Below are positions 1 to 7,736 of a DNA stretch of 48,629 nt, piece after piece. Made by a program: the position numbers and the translations under genes. Position 1 is the first letter of the stretch. The number at the start of each line of letters is the position of its first letter. A model generated the notes under the pieces. That model was given only the letters and a program-made list of their open reading frames with translations, made no database searches and was not told the origin of the DNA. The stretch spans positions 1 through 48,629 of the forward strand of contig DUVH01000018.1 of the NCBI GenBank assembly GCA_012841145.1, in the 5' to 3' direction. The stretch comes from Clostridiaceae bacterium. GTDB lineage: Bacteria > Bacillota > Clostridia > Saccharofermentanales > DTU023.

Positions 1-1
1 A

Positions 2-613
2 GGGCAGTATCAGCGCGAACCACTCTTCTATATTGCGGACGAACGAGGAGATGATCTTTTAAGAAAAACTTACCGTGAATACCCATATTATGCAATCAAC
101 AGTGAAATACTTGATCGACTTTTTAACAGAGATGAATCAGATCGTTTTCGGCGCAAAAAACAGACTTATTCACACCAAGACCAAACACTTTTTACAATAG
201 GTTACGAGGGAAGAAGTGCAGAGGCGTTCATGAATACGCTGATTCAGAATGACGTTCGTCTACTTTGTGATGTTCGCAGAAATCCAAATAGTCGCAAGTT
301 CGGCTTTTCCAAAAATAGGCTCAAGAGTATCGCGAGTGGAGTAGGAATCAAGTATATACATATCCCTAACCTTGGAATTGAGTCTAAGAAGCGAGCTGCT
401 CTTACGTCCACAGTCGATTATCGCTTTCTTTTTGATGATTATGCAAAAACGCTTCCCGACCTCAAGCCTTACCTTGAAAAGCTTTACTCCCTGTTACGTT
501 ATGAAAATCGTATAGCCCTAATGTGTTATGAAAAAGAACCTGATATGTGCCACAGACACGTTATAAGAGATTATCTCGTTAGTACATATGAAACGAGGAG
601 TGTTGATTTATAA
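2..613 (+). CDS. DUF488 family protein (5' end outside window)
   Basis: The frame is open from the first bases of the window, so the N-terminus is missing; about 203 residues remain. The last ~140 residues form a DUF488 domain: it opens with FTIGYEG, has CDVRRNPNSRKFGF near the middle and ends in CYEKEPDMCHRHVI, the conserved Cys/His part of the family. About 60 charged residues precede the domain, so this is longer than a bare DUF488 protein. The biochemical role of DUF488 is not established, though it recurs in accessory and conflict-related neighbourhoods. The stop overlaps the next start (TAATG), so the two genes are translationally coupled. An internal ATG at 230 would remove the FTIGYEG motif and is unlikely to be the real start. 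Confidence 0.8.
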   Translation, partial: GQYQREPLFYIADERGDDLLRKTYREYPYYAINSEILDRLFNRDESDRFRRKKQTYSHQDQTLFTIGYEGRSAEAFMNTLIQNDVRLLCDVRRNPNSRKFGFSKNRLKSIASGVGIKYIHIPNLGIESKKRAALTSTVDYRFLFDDYAKTLPDLKPYLEKLYSLLRYENRIALMCYEKEPDMCHRHVIRDYLVSTYETRSVDL

Positions 614-1218
614 TGTACGAAACGAAGAGGGTATATATCCTTGTAAAGACATATCCAACCGTTTCAAAGTCATATTCGGAGCTTGTTTGCACTGCAGGTG
701 TTCTTGAAGATGGATCATGGATTCGTCTATATCCTGTTCCGTTTAGAAAACTCGATTTTGAACAAAAGTATTCAAAGTATACATGGATCGAGGTTGCTGT
801 AGCTCGCAATACTAGTGATTTTCGTCCGGAATCCTATCGTCCGGATTTGCCTTCGATAATTGTTGAGCAAAGACCTAAAACAGCAAATTGGGATGAACGT
901 CATAGTATTATTTTCAAAAATCAAAAGCCGTACACAAACTTGAGTGAGCTTATTGCCAAGGCTAAAAATGACGGGACTTCTCTGGCTGTGTTTAAACCGA
1001 CTAAAGTGCTCGGGTTTAAAATAGAAGAAGTAGAGCGCAATTGGGATCCCGATACACTAGAAGCGCTCAATGCTTTGTCACGACAGTTGAGCTTTTTTAA
1101 AACCCCAGAAGAAATTGAAGAGGAATACAAGGTAGTACCGAAGAAAGTTCCATACAAGTTTTCTTATGAGTTTGAAGACGATGCCGGCAGATCATTCCAA
1201 TATTCCCCCTTAAGATAG
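613..1218 (+). CDS. Conserved hypothetical protein coupled to DUF488
   Basis: This is a 201-residue soluble protein with no signal peptide or membrane segment. Its start overlaps the DUF488 stop by one base. The N-terminal third is beta-rich and carries VKTYPTVSKSYSELVCTAG followed by WIRLYPVPFR, which looks like a family signature. A second beta-rich stretch with KPTKVLGFKIEEVERNW follows, and the C-terminus is charged. The pattern recalls small two-barrel (OB-like) proteins found beside DUF488, but I cannot name the family with certainty and assign no function. The overlap and shared orientation argue that it acts with the DUF488 protein. Confidence 0.7.
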   Translation: MYETKRVYILVKTYPTVSKSYSELVCTAGVLEDGSWIRLYPVPFRKLDFEQKYSKYTWIEVAVARNTSDFRPESYRPDLPSIIVEQRPKTANWDERHSIIFKNQKPYTNLSELIAKAKNDGTSLAVFKPTKVLGFKIEEVERNWDPDTLEALNALSRQLSFFKTPEEIEEEYKVVPKKVPYKFSYEFEDDAGRSFQYSPLR

Positions 1219-1260
1219 AGCGATAAACCGTTTCGTCGGTAGTATTTTTACACGAGTCAC

Positions 1261-1342
1261 ACACGTTCTGCAAAACTTGCATAAGGAAGATTGACACGTC
1301 CTGCAAAACTATAACATACAAATTGTACACGCTTTGCAATAC
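1261..1342. repeat. Three direct repeats at exact 33-bp period
   Basis: Copies start at 1261, 1294 and 1327. The first two share ACACG, one T/C change and CTGCAAAACT; the third is ACACGCTTTGCAATAC. The exact 33-bp spacing (about three helical turns) suggests protein-binding sites on one face of the DNA, such as the multiple terminal repeats of some insertion sequences. No transposase is present. Confidence 0.6.
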
Positions 1343-1369
1343 TCTTTCAGTGATGTACTCGCCCCCCAA

Positions 1370-1471
1370 CCAACATTTCAAGGGACAAAAAAACGACTCA
1401 GGATTATATCCGTTTTGTTGTCCGTTTATGGCAAACATAGCAAAACGAAAACAATCCACTTGAAATGTTGG
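1370..1471. repeat. Imperfect palindrome, 13-bp perfect outer arms
   Basis: CCAACATTTCAAG (1370-1382) is repeated inverted at 1459-1471. Inside, a second imperfect pair (GGATT...CGTTTTG against CAAAACG...AATCC) extends the pairing, so about 100 nt could fold into one long interrupted hairpin. It could be a small palindromic mobile remnant or a structured RNA. No poly-T tail follows, so it is not a plain terminator. Confidence 0.5.
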
Positions 1472-1599
1472 CCCCGAATAATAGATCACTCCGTGACGTT
1501 TCTTTCCTGCTTTTCAAAATTATCTACCGCTCTATCTACCGTTTCTGGCAGGTAGCGCGGCAGATAGGACGGTAAGTGAAAGGTTCCTAGGCCGATCGA

Positions 1600-1832
1600 T
1601 CATTTGATTCGTACTCGTGGAGGGTTACTTCTGCCGTCACTAAACATTTGCCCTAACTCTTCCAGAACTTTGGTACGCTTAAAACCCGTGTGTTCTTCAA
1701 TCTCAGCCCTCGACAGTGTACCCTTTTCTGAAAGGAAAAGTCTCTTGTCCTCCGCCAACCTAGAACGCAGTCGTTGATACAGTTCATGTATTGACGACTG
1801 TTTTCTTTTGCTCCAATTCTACTTTGGAGATT
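1600..1832 (-). pseudogene. Relic of a helix-turn-helix C-terminal domain
   Basis: The minus strand is open from 1832 to a stop at 1600-1602 and encodes about 76 residues with no start codon; a stop lies just upstream. It includes LRSRLAEDKRLFLSEKGTLS, then RAEIEEHTGFKRTKVLEELG, a convincing winged-helix pattern like the C-terminal DNA-binding part of larger regulators. The N-terminal remainder is absent, so I call it a fragment. Its 5' part is the sequence repeated at 2491-2546. Confidence 0.45.
1748..1809. repeat. Hairpin repeat, copy 1 (upstream of toxin-antitoxin pair)
   Basis: Bases 1748-1770 match 2491-2513 with one mismatch. A stem follows (1769-1799) with arms of about 13 bp including G-U pairs around the loop GTTCA, then a T-rich tail. 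It overlaps the helix-turn-helix relic and is one of two flanks of the Phd/RelE module. Confidence 0.6.
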
Positions 1833-1885
1833 TTACAAGATGGCGTAATTATGATAAAATAACGCTACAAAAGGAGGCTGTCGCA

Positions 1886-2155
1886 ATGATTATAATTCGC
1901 CCGGTATCCGATTTGCGCAATCGTTTCACAGAAATCGAAAAGACTGTTAAGGAAGGAACGCCAGTCTATTTAACAAAGAATGGCTATGGAACGATGGTTG
2001 TTATGAGTTTGGAACATTATGCCGCACTTACAGAAGATGTAGAAGCGAAACTTGATGAAGCTGATTTCATAGCAGAGACAACGACAGAACGCTATACGGC
2101 GGATGAAGTCTTCGCTCGAGTGAAAAAGCGCTTAAAGAGTCATGAAGAAATATAA
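1886..2155 (+). CDS. Phd/YefM-type antitoxin
   Basis: The protein has 89 residues. The start is ATG 1886 because AAGGAGG lies at about 1870-1876; the frame extends upstream to 1808 but the extra part has no ribosome site. The N-terminus, IIIRPVSDLRNRFTEIEKTV then PVYLTKNGYGTMVVMS, is the Phd/YefM DNA-binding fold that represses its own promoter. The C-terminal third is acidic and charged, as expected of the part that wraps and neutralises the toxin. It overlaps the toxin gene by 14 bases. Confidence 0.88.
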   Translation: MIIIRPVSDLRNRFTEIEKTVKEGTPVYLTKNGYGTMVVMSLEHYAALTEDVEAKLDEADFIAETTTERYTADEVFARVKKRLKSHEEI

Positions 2156-2450
2156 GTTGCGATTTCTTCCGCTTTTTGAAGAAGACTTAAACCGCATTGT
2201 CGACTACATCAGCCTGCAGCTGGAAAATCCGATGGCTGCATATTCGCTAGTAGATGATATACATGAAGCGATTAAGAAACGTCTCCCTTTTGCAGAAAGT
2301 TTTGAGATCTACCCCTCAAAGAAAAAGCGCTCCTTACACTACCATAGAATTTATGTGAAGAACTACATTATTTTTTATGTTGTCGATGGTGACGTTATGG
2401 AAGTAAGGCGTATTTTGTATGGTCGTCGTGACTGGAAAAATCAACTGTAA
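2142..2450 (+). CDS. RelE/ParE-superfamily toxin
   Basis: The protein has 102 residues and starts inside the antitoxin gene. KKYKLRFLPLFEEDLNRIVD is the usual first strand and helix, and YHRIYVKNYIIFYVVDGD followed by VRRILYGRRDW is the typical C-terminal sheet with the arginine-rich end. RelE members cut mRNA in the ribosome whereas ParE members poison gyrase; the sequence does not settle which. Partnering with a Phd-type antitoxin fits a type II module. A hairpin terminator follows. Confidence 0.88.
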   Translation: MKKYKLRFLPLFEEDLNRIVDYISLQLENPMAAYSLVDDIHEAIKKRLPFAESFEIYPSKKKRSLHYHRIYVKNYIIFYVVDGDVMEVRRILYGRRDWKNQL

Positions 2451-2490
2451 ACTACTAGAACAATTCGAGTGATTTGTATCAACCAATCAG

Positions 2491-2552
2491 TCCTCCGCTA
2501 ACCTAGAACGCAGTTATTGAAACAAATTCTTGTATTGATGGCTGCGTTTTTT
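2491..2552 (+). terminator. Terminator hairpin, repeat copy 2
   Basis: The hairpin at 2509-2546 (arms start CGCAG and end GGCTGCG, with several wobble pairs and loop ATTC) is followed by six T. It terminates the toxin operon. The preceding 2491-2513 is nearly identical to 1748-1770, so the terminator is part of a duplicated segment. Confidence 0.7.
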
Positions 2553-2622
2553 GTATTTTCTGAAATCATAGGCGTCTGTTTGTTTTTCTAGAAAAGCACG
2601 AGTTTCAATGACAGGTTACCCC

Positions 2623-2651
2623 TTGACAGAGCATAAGTGTTAATATACAGT
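2623..2651 (+). promoter_or_regulatory. Promoter of the GntR-ABC operon
   Basis: TTGACA sits at 2623-2628, with TATACA at 2644 or TACAGT at 2646 as the -10 (15- or 17-bp spacer). The AT-rich, roughly symmetric sequence around the -10 is where a YtrA-type repressor encoded by the first gene could bind. Confidence 0.6.
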
Positions 2652-2680
2652 ATAAACAGTTGGTCGTGCGGAGGTGACTT

Positions 2681-3067
2681 GTGAATATAAAGATCAAAAA
2701 CTCGAGTAATGATCCGATTTATTTGCAGATTAAAAATCAAATCAGGGATGCCATTCTAAATGGGGAGCTGGAAGTGGGTGAACTCCTGCCTTCTATACGT
2801 CTTTTAGCGAAAGAACTTAGGGTCAGCGTGATCACGACAAAGCGCGCTTATGACGAATTGGAAAACGACGGATTCATTCACTCCGTGCAAGGCAAAGGAA
2901 GTTTTGTCGCTCCGCAAAACACGGAGTTGATGAAAGAAAGATTTCTAAAAAAAATAGAAGCCAGCATCGCGGAGATCTTGCGCTATGCGAAGCTGGCCGG
3001 TATGTCGCACGATGAACTGATTGAAATGATTAGAACATTGGAGAGTGAACATGCTGAATGCGATTGA
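2681..3067 (+). CDS. GntR-family regulator, YtrA subfamily
   Basis: The protein has 128 residues. The GTG start at 2681 follows GGAGGTG. IYLQIKNQIRDAILNGELE, LPSIRLLAKELRVSVITTKR and GKGSFVAP make up the GntR winged helix; only a short helical tail follows, without a large effector domain, which defines the YtrA subfamily. Such proteins usually repress an adjacent ABC transporter operon that responds to cell-envelope stress or peptide antibiotics. The gene overlaps the ATPase gene, and a consensus-like promoter lies upstream. Confidence 0.9.
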   Translation: MNIKIKNSSNDPIYLQIKNQIRDAILNGELEVGELLPSIRLLAKELRVSVITTKRAYDELENDGFIHSVQGKGSFVAPQNTELMKERFLKKIEASIAEILRYAKLAGMSHDELIEMIRTLESEHAECD

Positions 3068-3902
3068 ACTTCGAGGGTTAAAGAAAAGGCTAGGCAACTT
3101 TGTGCTGGGGCCAATTGATCTTACTGTACCTAGGGGCTGCATTGTCGGCTATATCGGTGAAAACGGTGCTGGAAAAAGCACGACCATTAAACTTCTTCTT
3201 CATCTGATGTTTCCTGATGAAGGTGAAATCAGACTGCTTGGTAAAGATGTTCAGGAATTTACCCCGCAGATGAAAAAGGATATCGCTTACGTATTTGATG
3301 ACCTCTATTTGCCGGAGGATATGACCTTGAAGAACGTGCATAACTTTCATCAGAAACTCTACGGTCAGGCTTGGCAAGACAAAACTTTTTCCGATCTGGT
3401 TGCCCGATTTAACTTGCCGGACAGTAAGTCGATCAAACATTTTTCAAGGGGTATGAAAATGCAGCTGGGTTTGGCCTTGGCTCTTTCCCACGGTGCAAGA
3501 CTCTTACTCTTGGATGAGGCGACAAGCGGTCTTGATCCCGTCATCCGGGATGATGTCTTGGATATTCTCTTAGACTATATTCAGAATGAGAACCATACGG
3601 TATTTGTGTCTTCTCACATTCTTTCAGATCTGGAAAAAGTGGCAGACTATATCGCTTTTATCCACAAGGGACAGCTCCTGTTTATGGAAACAAAAGACGA
3701 TCTGATGAACCAGTATGGCATCGCCTCCTTGAGCGAGAAACAGCTTGAAGAATTAGATGACAAGGCGATTGTCGGCAAAAGGCCGCACAAATTTGGTGTT
3801 GAAGTCATGCTGAAGAGAGAACTGGTGCCGAGCGATTTTGAGCTTGAGAAAGTCAGCATCGAAGAAATTATGGTCTATATGATAAAGGGGAAACGGAAAT
3901 GA
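3051..3902 (+). CDS. ABC transporter ATP-binding protein
   Basis: The protein has 283 residues. ATG 3051 is preferred over GTG 3045 because GGAGAG then has suitable spacing. Walker A is GENGAGKST (36-44), the signature loop is SRGMKMQ instead of LSGGQ, Walker B is LLLLDEATSGLDP and the switch His lies in VSSHILSDLEKV. The C-terminal ~70 residues form the regulatory tail typical of YtrB/BcrA-type exporters. It overlaps the GntR gene by 17 bases and the permease by 4. The degenerate signature is common in this branch. The substrate is unknown. Confidence 0.92.
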   Translation: MLNAIELRGLKKRLGNFVLGPIDLTVPRGCIVGYIGENGAGKSTTIKLLLHLMFPDEGEIRLLGKDVQEFTPQMKKDIAYVFDDLYLPEDMTLKNVHNFHQKLYGQAWQDKTFSDLVARFNLPDSKSIKHFSRGMKMQLGLALALSHGARLLLLDEATSGLDPVIRDDVLDILLDYIQNENHTVFVSSHILSDLEKVADYIAFIHKGQLLFMETKDDLMNQYGIASLSEKQLEELDDKAIVGKRPHKFGVEVMLKRELVPSDFELEKVSIEEIMVYMIKGKRK

Positions 3903-4534
3903 TCGCACTAATGTACAAAGATCTAGTTGCTCTCAAAAAAGCGCTCTTCTTGCTCGTAATTATTCTGTTCCTTGTGGGCTTCTATACTATGCAACAAGGG
4001 AAAGTCATGGCTCTTCCCCTGATGTTCATGCTTGTTCCGCTGATTTTAATCGGCATGCTCTGGGGTTCAGATACTAAGTCAAACGTGGATCAATACATCA
4101 TTCCCGGTCCGATTAAACGCCGAACCATCGTTTTGAGCCGGTATGCTTTTGTTTGGATTGTCGCCGTTATAGGTGCCGTTTTTGCTGTCTTGTTAAAGCT
4201 GTTCGCGAAAGATAGCGTTTTGTCAGAGATCCCGTGGTATTTGATTGCCGTTGCGCTGCTATTTCTTACCACAGTTGTTTCTGTCATTCAGCTTCCATTG
4301 ATGTACAAGTTCGGAGCGGAAAAAGCCAGACTCATTTTTGTCGCCCTGTACTTCATTGTGTTCGCATTTTTCTCCTATGTTGGTGGAAACAAAGACTTAA
4401 TAATAAAGTTATTTGACAGGCTGATCTTGTTTGATTTGAGGATCATAGGGCTGGCTATTTTGGGAGTAACCTTTCTTTTGAATGCTGTCTCATTCACTCT
4501 TTCCGCCGCGATTTATGCTAAGAAAGAGTTCTGA
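3899..4534 (+). CDS. ABC-2 type transporter permease
   Basis: The protein has 211 residues and about six hydrophobic segments with short loops, so it is an integral membrane protein. The first ATG overlaps the ATPase stop (ATGA). The small soluble part around LSRYAFVWIVAVIG and the absence of a signal peptide fit the ABC-2 permease partner in GntR-ATPase-permease operons. It is likely co-transcribed from 2623. Substrate unknown. Confidence 0.82.
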   Translation: MIALMYKDLVALKKALFLLVIILFLVGFYTMQQGKVMALPLMFMLVPLILIGMLWGSDTKSNVDQYIIPGPIKRRTIVLSRYAFVWIVAVIGAVFAVLLKLFAKDSVLSEIPWYLIAVALLFLTTVVSVIQLPLMYKFGAEKARLIFVALYFIVFAFFSYVGGNKDLIIKLFDRLILFDLRIIGLAILGVTFLLNAVSFTLSAAIYAKKEF

Positions 4535-4552
4535 GTGTATCGGTGACATGAA

Positions 4553-4705
4553 TTGATCAAATATGTGAATTCTATTAGTGGTATCAGTGAATATCAGCGC
4601 GGAGAACACCCTGAAAATGCAAAAAAACTTGAATCTTCTGTTTCAATTAATGAACTGATGAGTAAATCAATGTCTATTGCAGTGAGTCAAACTAGATGCT
4701 TTTAA
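4553..4705 (+). pseudogene. Gene relic, short open fragment
   Basis: About 50 codons are open (LIKYVNSISGISEYQRGEHP, then ENAKKLESSVSINELMSKSM) and end at TAA 4703. The composition is protein-like, but there is no start with a ribosome site and I do not recognise a family. I read it as an eroded gene end. Confidence 0.3.
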
Positions 4706-4725
4706 AAATCAGAGTTTTTCTTTGA

Positions 4726-4851
4726 ACCACAGCTGGCAAGGTTTACCGAACGATCATCAAACGCCTGATATCAGTGTATTTCATAGGGTTATTCGGTACA
4801 ATAAGTGCGATGGCATTCAGCTTGGTGGAAATCGCGCTCGCAAAAGGCTAG
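4726..4851 (+). pseudogene. Relic of a membrane protein N-terminus
   Basis: About 41 codons are open, including KVYRTIIKRLISVYFIGLFG and then TISAMAFSLVEIALAKG before a TAG. This is a basic lead followed by one clear membrane helix, which recalls the N-terminus of YczE-type membrane proteins, but the frame stops straight after the helix. A stop also lies just upstream. Confidence 0.35.
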
Positions 4852-5001
4852 GAGATGGCTTTCGGCTGCAGGGATTTTCAGCTTGGCATGATGAAATGCT
4901 AAATGCCGATTTGTTCAGCGAGCCCTAATTAAAAAATTACTGTATAATTTACATGCAAATCAAGCTAGCAATCAAACTAAACGATATATGAGGAGAGTTA
5001 A

Positions 5002-5958
5002 ATGAAGAAAGAAGTTTTTAAATATGATAAGTATTCTCTGGTAACGCGTTCGGATTTTGACGGTCTGGTATGTGCCATGATATTGAAAGAAATCGGAATA
5101 TTGGATGATATAAAATTCGTGCACCCTAAAGACGTGCAAGACGGCAAGGTGGAATTAAGCGATAAAGATATTACTACGAACCTTCCTTACGACGATAGGG
5201 CAGGGATAGTCTTTGACCACCATGAATCGGAGACAATAAGAAATAAAGAGGTTCTCGGAAAAGAGAACTATATCATAGATGGAAAAGCAAAAAGTGCCGC
5301 AAGAGTAGTGTTTGACTTTTTCGGCGGCAGGGAAAATCCTAAACTCAACCGTATTACCGATGAAATAATGCATTATGTGGATAAAGCCGATGCCGCTGAA
5401 TTTTCAAAAGAAGACATCTTGAATCCTCAAGGTTGGGATTTATTGAGTTTTCTAATGGACGCAAGGACGGGACTCGGCAGATTCCGCAATTTCACAATAT
5501 CTAATTACAATCTTATGATGGAGCTTATAGATTATTGCCTTGAGAATGATATAGATGCAATTTTGGAGCTTCCCAACGTAAAAGAGAGAGTCGATTTATA
5601 CAATGACTACAGCGAGAGATTCAAAGAGCAGCTTAAAGAAATATCTACAGTAGAAGGCAAGGTAGTTGTTGTAGACCAGAGAAACCTCGAAACAATCTAT
5701 CCAGGCAACAGGTTCAATATTTACGCAATGTATCCTGAGATCGAAATATCCATACACCTGACGAGAGGATTCAGAGGTATGAATACGCCTATCATGATAG
5801 GGAAATCCATAATCAATAGAGCGTCTCAGATAGATATAGGTAAGATTTGTCTCAATTACGGTGGCGGAGGCCATAAAAATGCCGGCACATGCCAAGTTGA
5901 TAATGACAAAGCTGATGAAGTTACGAAAGAGATAGTGGAATATATAAATAACAACTAA
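5002..5958 (+). CDS. DHH-family phosphoesterase
   Basis: The protein has 318 residues. ATG 5002 follows AGGAGAG. RSDFDGLVCA near the N-terminus and FDHHESE are the DHH metal-binding motifs, and GGGGHKNAGTCQV near the C-terminus is the DHHA1 substrate-binding motif. The family includes oligoribonucleases, c-di-AMP phosphodiesterases and exopolyphosphatase-like proteins; this soluble two-domain form cannot be placed more exactly by eye. It has its own start region and a terminator, so it is probably monocistronic. Its codons are AT-rich (AGA for Arg, ATA for Ile), unlike the CG-rich genes to the right, which suggests a different history. Confidence 0.88.
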   Translation: MKKEVFKYDKYSLVTRSDFDGLVCAMILKEIGILDDIKFVHPKDVQDGKVELSDKDITTNLPYDDRAGIVFDHHESETIRNKEVLGKENYIIDGKAKSAARVVFDFFGGRENPKLNRITDEIMHYVDKADAAEFSKEDILNPQGWDLLSFLMDARTGLGRFRNFTISNYNLMMELIDYCLENDIDAILELPNVKERVDLYNDYSERFKEQLKEISTVEGKVVVVDQRNLETIYPGNRFNIYAMYPEIEISIHLTRGFRGMNTPIMIGKSIINRASQIDIGKICLNYGGGGHKNAGTCQVDNDKADEVTKEIVEYINNN

Positions 5959-6029
5959 TGTTAACCCTTTTTCGGATAATAAAAGCAGATTTTTCTTATC
6001 AACATTTGATTTCTATTCCAAATTACAGT

Positions 6030-6067
6030 AGCCGTCGTTACATTTTTTTGTATTGACGGCTATTTTC
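6030..6067 (+). terminator. Terminator after the DHH gene
   Basis: AGCCGTC (6030-6036) pairs with GACGGCT (6055-6061) around a T-rich loop, and ATTTTC follows. The right arm (GTATTGACGGCT) resembles the hairpins at 1769-1799 and 2509-2546. It may act for both converging genes. Confidence 0.6.
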
Positions 6068-6093
6068 ATACAGAATCTTCTAATTCAAGTACC

Positions 6094-7695
6094 CTACAGC
6101 TCTATCCTGTGACGCAGTATCTTTCTGCTTGAATTCTTCTCGAACTCTGTCTCTCTCAATCTAATCTCCGCGATCCGTCGCGTTGGAGGGACTTGCCTGT
6201 TGTAACGATCACACAAATCACGGAAATATTCTTCATTACCTCTGTATCCGTCTGACGGAAATATTAGAGCCACTAGGCGGTTCTCGTGTTCAACGACAAC
6301 GACCTCTTCTACTCCCTCTTCTTGGAGCAGCTGTATTTCAATTCCTTCAGGAGAAACATTCTCTCCATTCGACAAGACGATAAGATTCTTCTTTCTGCCC
6401 GTAATAAACAGAAAGCCGTCTTCATCTAAATGACCGATATCGCCTGTCGCAAATTCTCCGTTATTCAGAACCGCTCGAGTCTGTGCTTTGTCTTTGTAGT
6501 AGCCCAAAAACACATTATCACCCTTAACGAAGATTTCCCCATCCTCAGCAATGCGGACGGTACAACAGCTGAGGGGCTTGCCACAGCTGTTTGCACGTGT
6601 TGCATTGAAATATTCCACTGCTACAACCGGGGATGTCTCTGTCAGTCCATATCCGTTGAAAACATTGAATCCGATATCGCGGAAGAACCGGACTGTTGCG
6701 TCGCCAATTGGAGCTCCGCCGGTAATAAATGTCTGATAGTGATTGCCAAATTCGGAATGGATTTTTTTGAAAATGATGCATCGCAAATCAATGCCGAAGG
6801 CAAGAAAGATTTTACAGATTCTGCGTCCTATTTGAAATTTCCTGACCGATTTACTAAGCATCAAAGAGTGTTCGATCTTCTTTTGGAAAAGCTCAAGATA
6901 AGCGGGAACAACACAAATAAGACTCGCAGAAGAATCCTTGATATCGTTCAATAAATACTTGATCTGCGTGTTGATAAACACAGTGTTCGTTGAAAAAAGA
7001 ATGATGATGACGCCGGCGACCAAACCAAAAGTGTGATGAAACGGTAAGATAGCGAGATTGATCGCGGGAAGGGCAAAGATTTCCATATACGAATGTGCGA
7101 CTGCCGCTATCCCGGCATGACTTACTACTGCCGCCTTGCTATCCCCTGAAGTACCGGAGGTAAAGAAGATTACAGCCGGAGAATCGGGATCAATAATTAC
7201 GTCAGCGTATGAACGCTGCCCCTCTCGATCATTCGAACTAAATGTATTATTCGGGGCTGATTCAATCGGGAAATGTATAACGTCAAAATCATCGTCATCA
7301 CATACAGACGCCAACTGGTTGTGTTTATTCTGAGAACAGAAGATTGCCTCACTGTCGCTTTGAAGCAGATGTTTTCTTAATTCATTCGCACCCAGCTCAG
7401 GATCAATCGCTACGGCTACATTCCCGCTTGTCGTAATCGCAAAGAACGCGAGCAACCATTCATAGGAATTCGTACCGGAAATCGCGATGTGTTTTCCATA
7501 AAAACCTTGGCTTAAAAGATAGTTGCCCAGATCTTCTACTTCCTGTGCGAAAGAAGAATAGCTGACGTCACGAAAATTTTTTCTGTCGATACGATAACGA
7601 AAAGCAATTTTCTCAGGGACTCGCTCTTTGCAAGACAACAACAGATCTCTGAAGTCCGTTGCCGGACGATTCAATCCAATACTATTCGTCTGCAT
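6094..7695 (-). CDS. AMP-dependent acyl-CoA synthetase/ligase
   Basis: The adenylate-forming enzyme has 533 residues from ATG 7695 (AAGAAGG upstream); ATG 7752, overlapping the upstream gene's stop, is the alternative. Motifs in order: VIFFTSGTSGDSKAAV (phosphate loop), GYGLTETSP, TGDIGHLDEDGFLFITGRKK (hinge region) and RKILRH with the C-terminal catalytic Lys. It would activate a carboxylic acid as acyl-AMP and pass it to CoA or a carrier. The length and motif set fit long-chain fatty acid-CoA ligases, but the acid is not known. It lies directly downstream of the TraX-like gene and is likely co-transcribed. Confidence 0.88.
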   Translation of the reverse strand: MQTNSIGLNRPATDFRDLLLSCKERVPEKIAFRYRIDRKNFRDVSYSSFAQEVEDLGNYLLSQGFYGKHIAISGTNSYEWLLAFFAITTSGNVAVAIDPELGANELRKHLLQSDSEAIFCSQNKHNQLASVCDDDDFDVIHFPIESAPNNTFSSNDREGQRSYADVIIDPDSPAVIFFTSGTSGDSKAAVVSHAGIAAVAHSYMEIFALPAINLAILPFHHTFGLVAGVIIILFSTNTVFINTQIKYLLNDIKDSSASLICVVPAYLELFQKKIEHSLMLSKSVRKFQIGRRICKIFLAFGIDLRCIIFKKIHSEFGNHYQTFITGGAPIGDATVRFFRDIGFNVFNGYGLTETSPVVAVEYFNATRANSCGKPLSCCTVRIAEDGEIFVKGDNVFLGYYKDKAQTRAVLNNGEFATGDIGHLDEDGFLFITGRKKNLIVLSNGENVSPEGIEIQLLQEEGVEEVVVVEHENRLVALIFPSDGYRGNEEYFRDLCDRYNRQVPPTRRIAEIRLRETEFEKNSSRKILRHRIEL

Positions 7696-7736
7696 GTTGA
7701 TCATATCCTTCTTCAATAAGTTGATACGCAAGTCGG

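Larger units (their letters stand above)
1219..1599. other. Gene-free stretch with repeats
   Basis: No credible gene is seen here. The stretch holds three 33-bp-spaced direct repeats (1261-1342) and a 13-bp inverted repeat (1370-1382 with 1459-1471), listed separately. The short open frames on either strand have no ribosome site or recognisable motif. The composition fits the remains of an inserted element. Confidence 0.5.
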
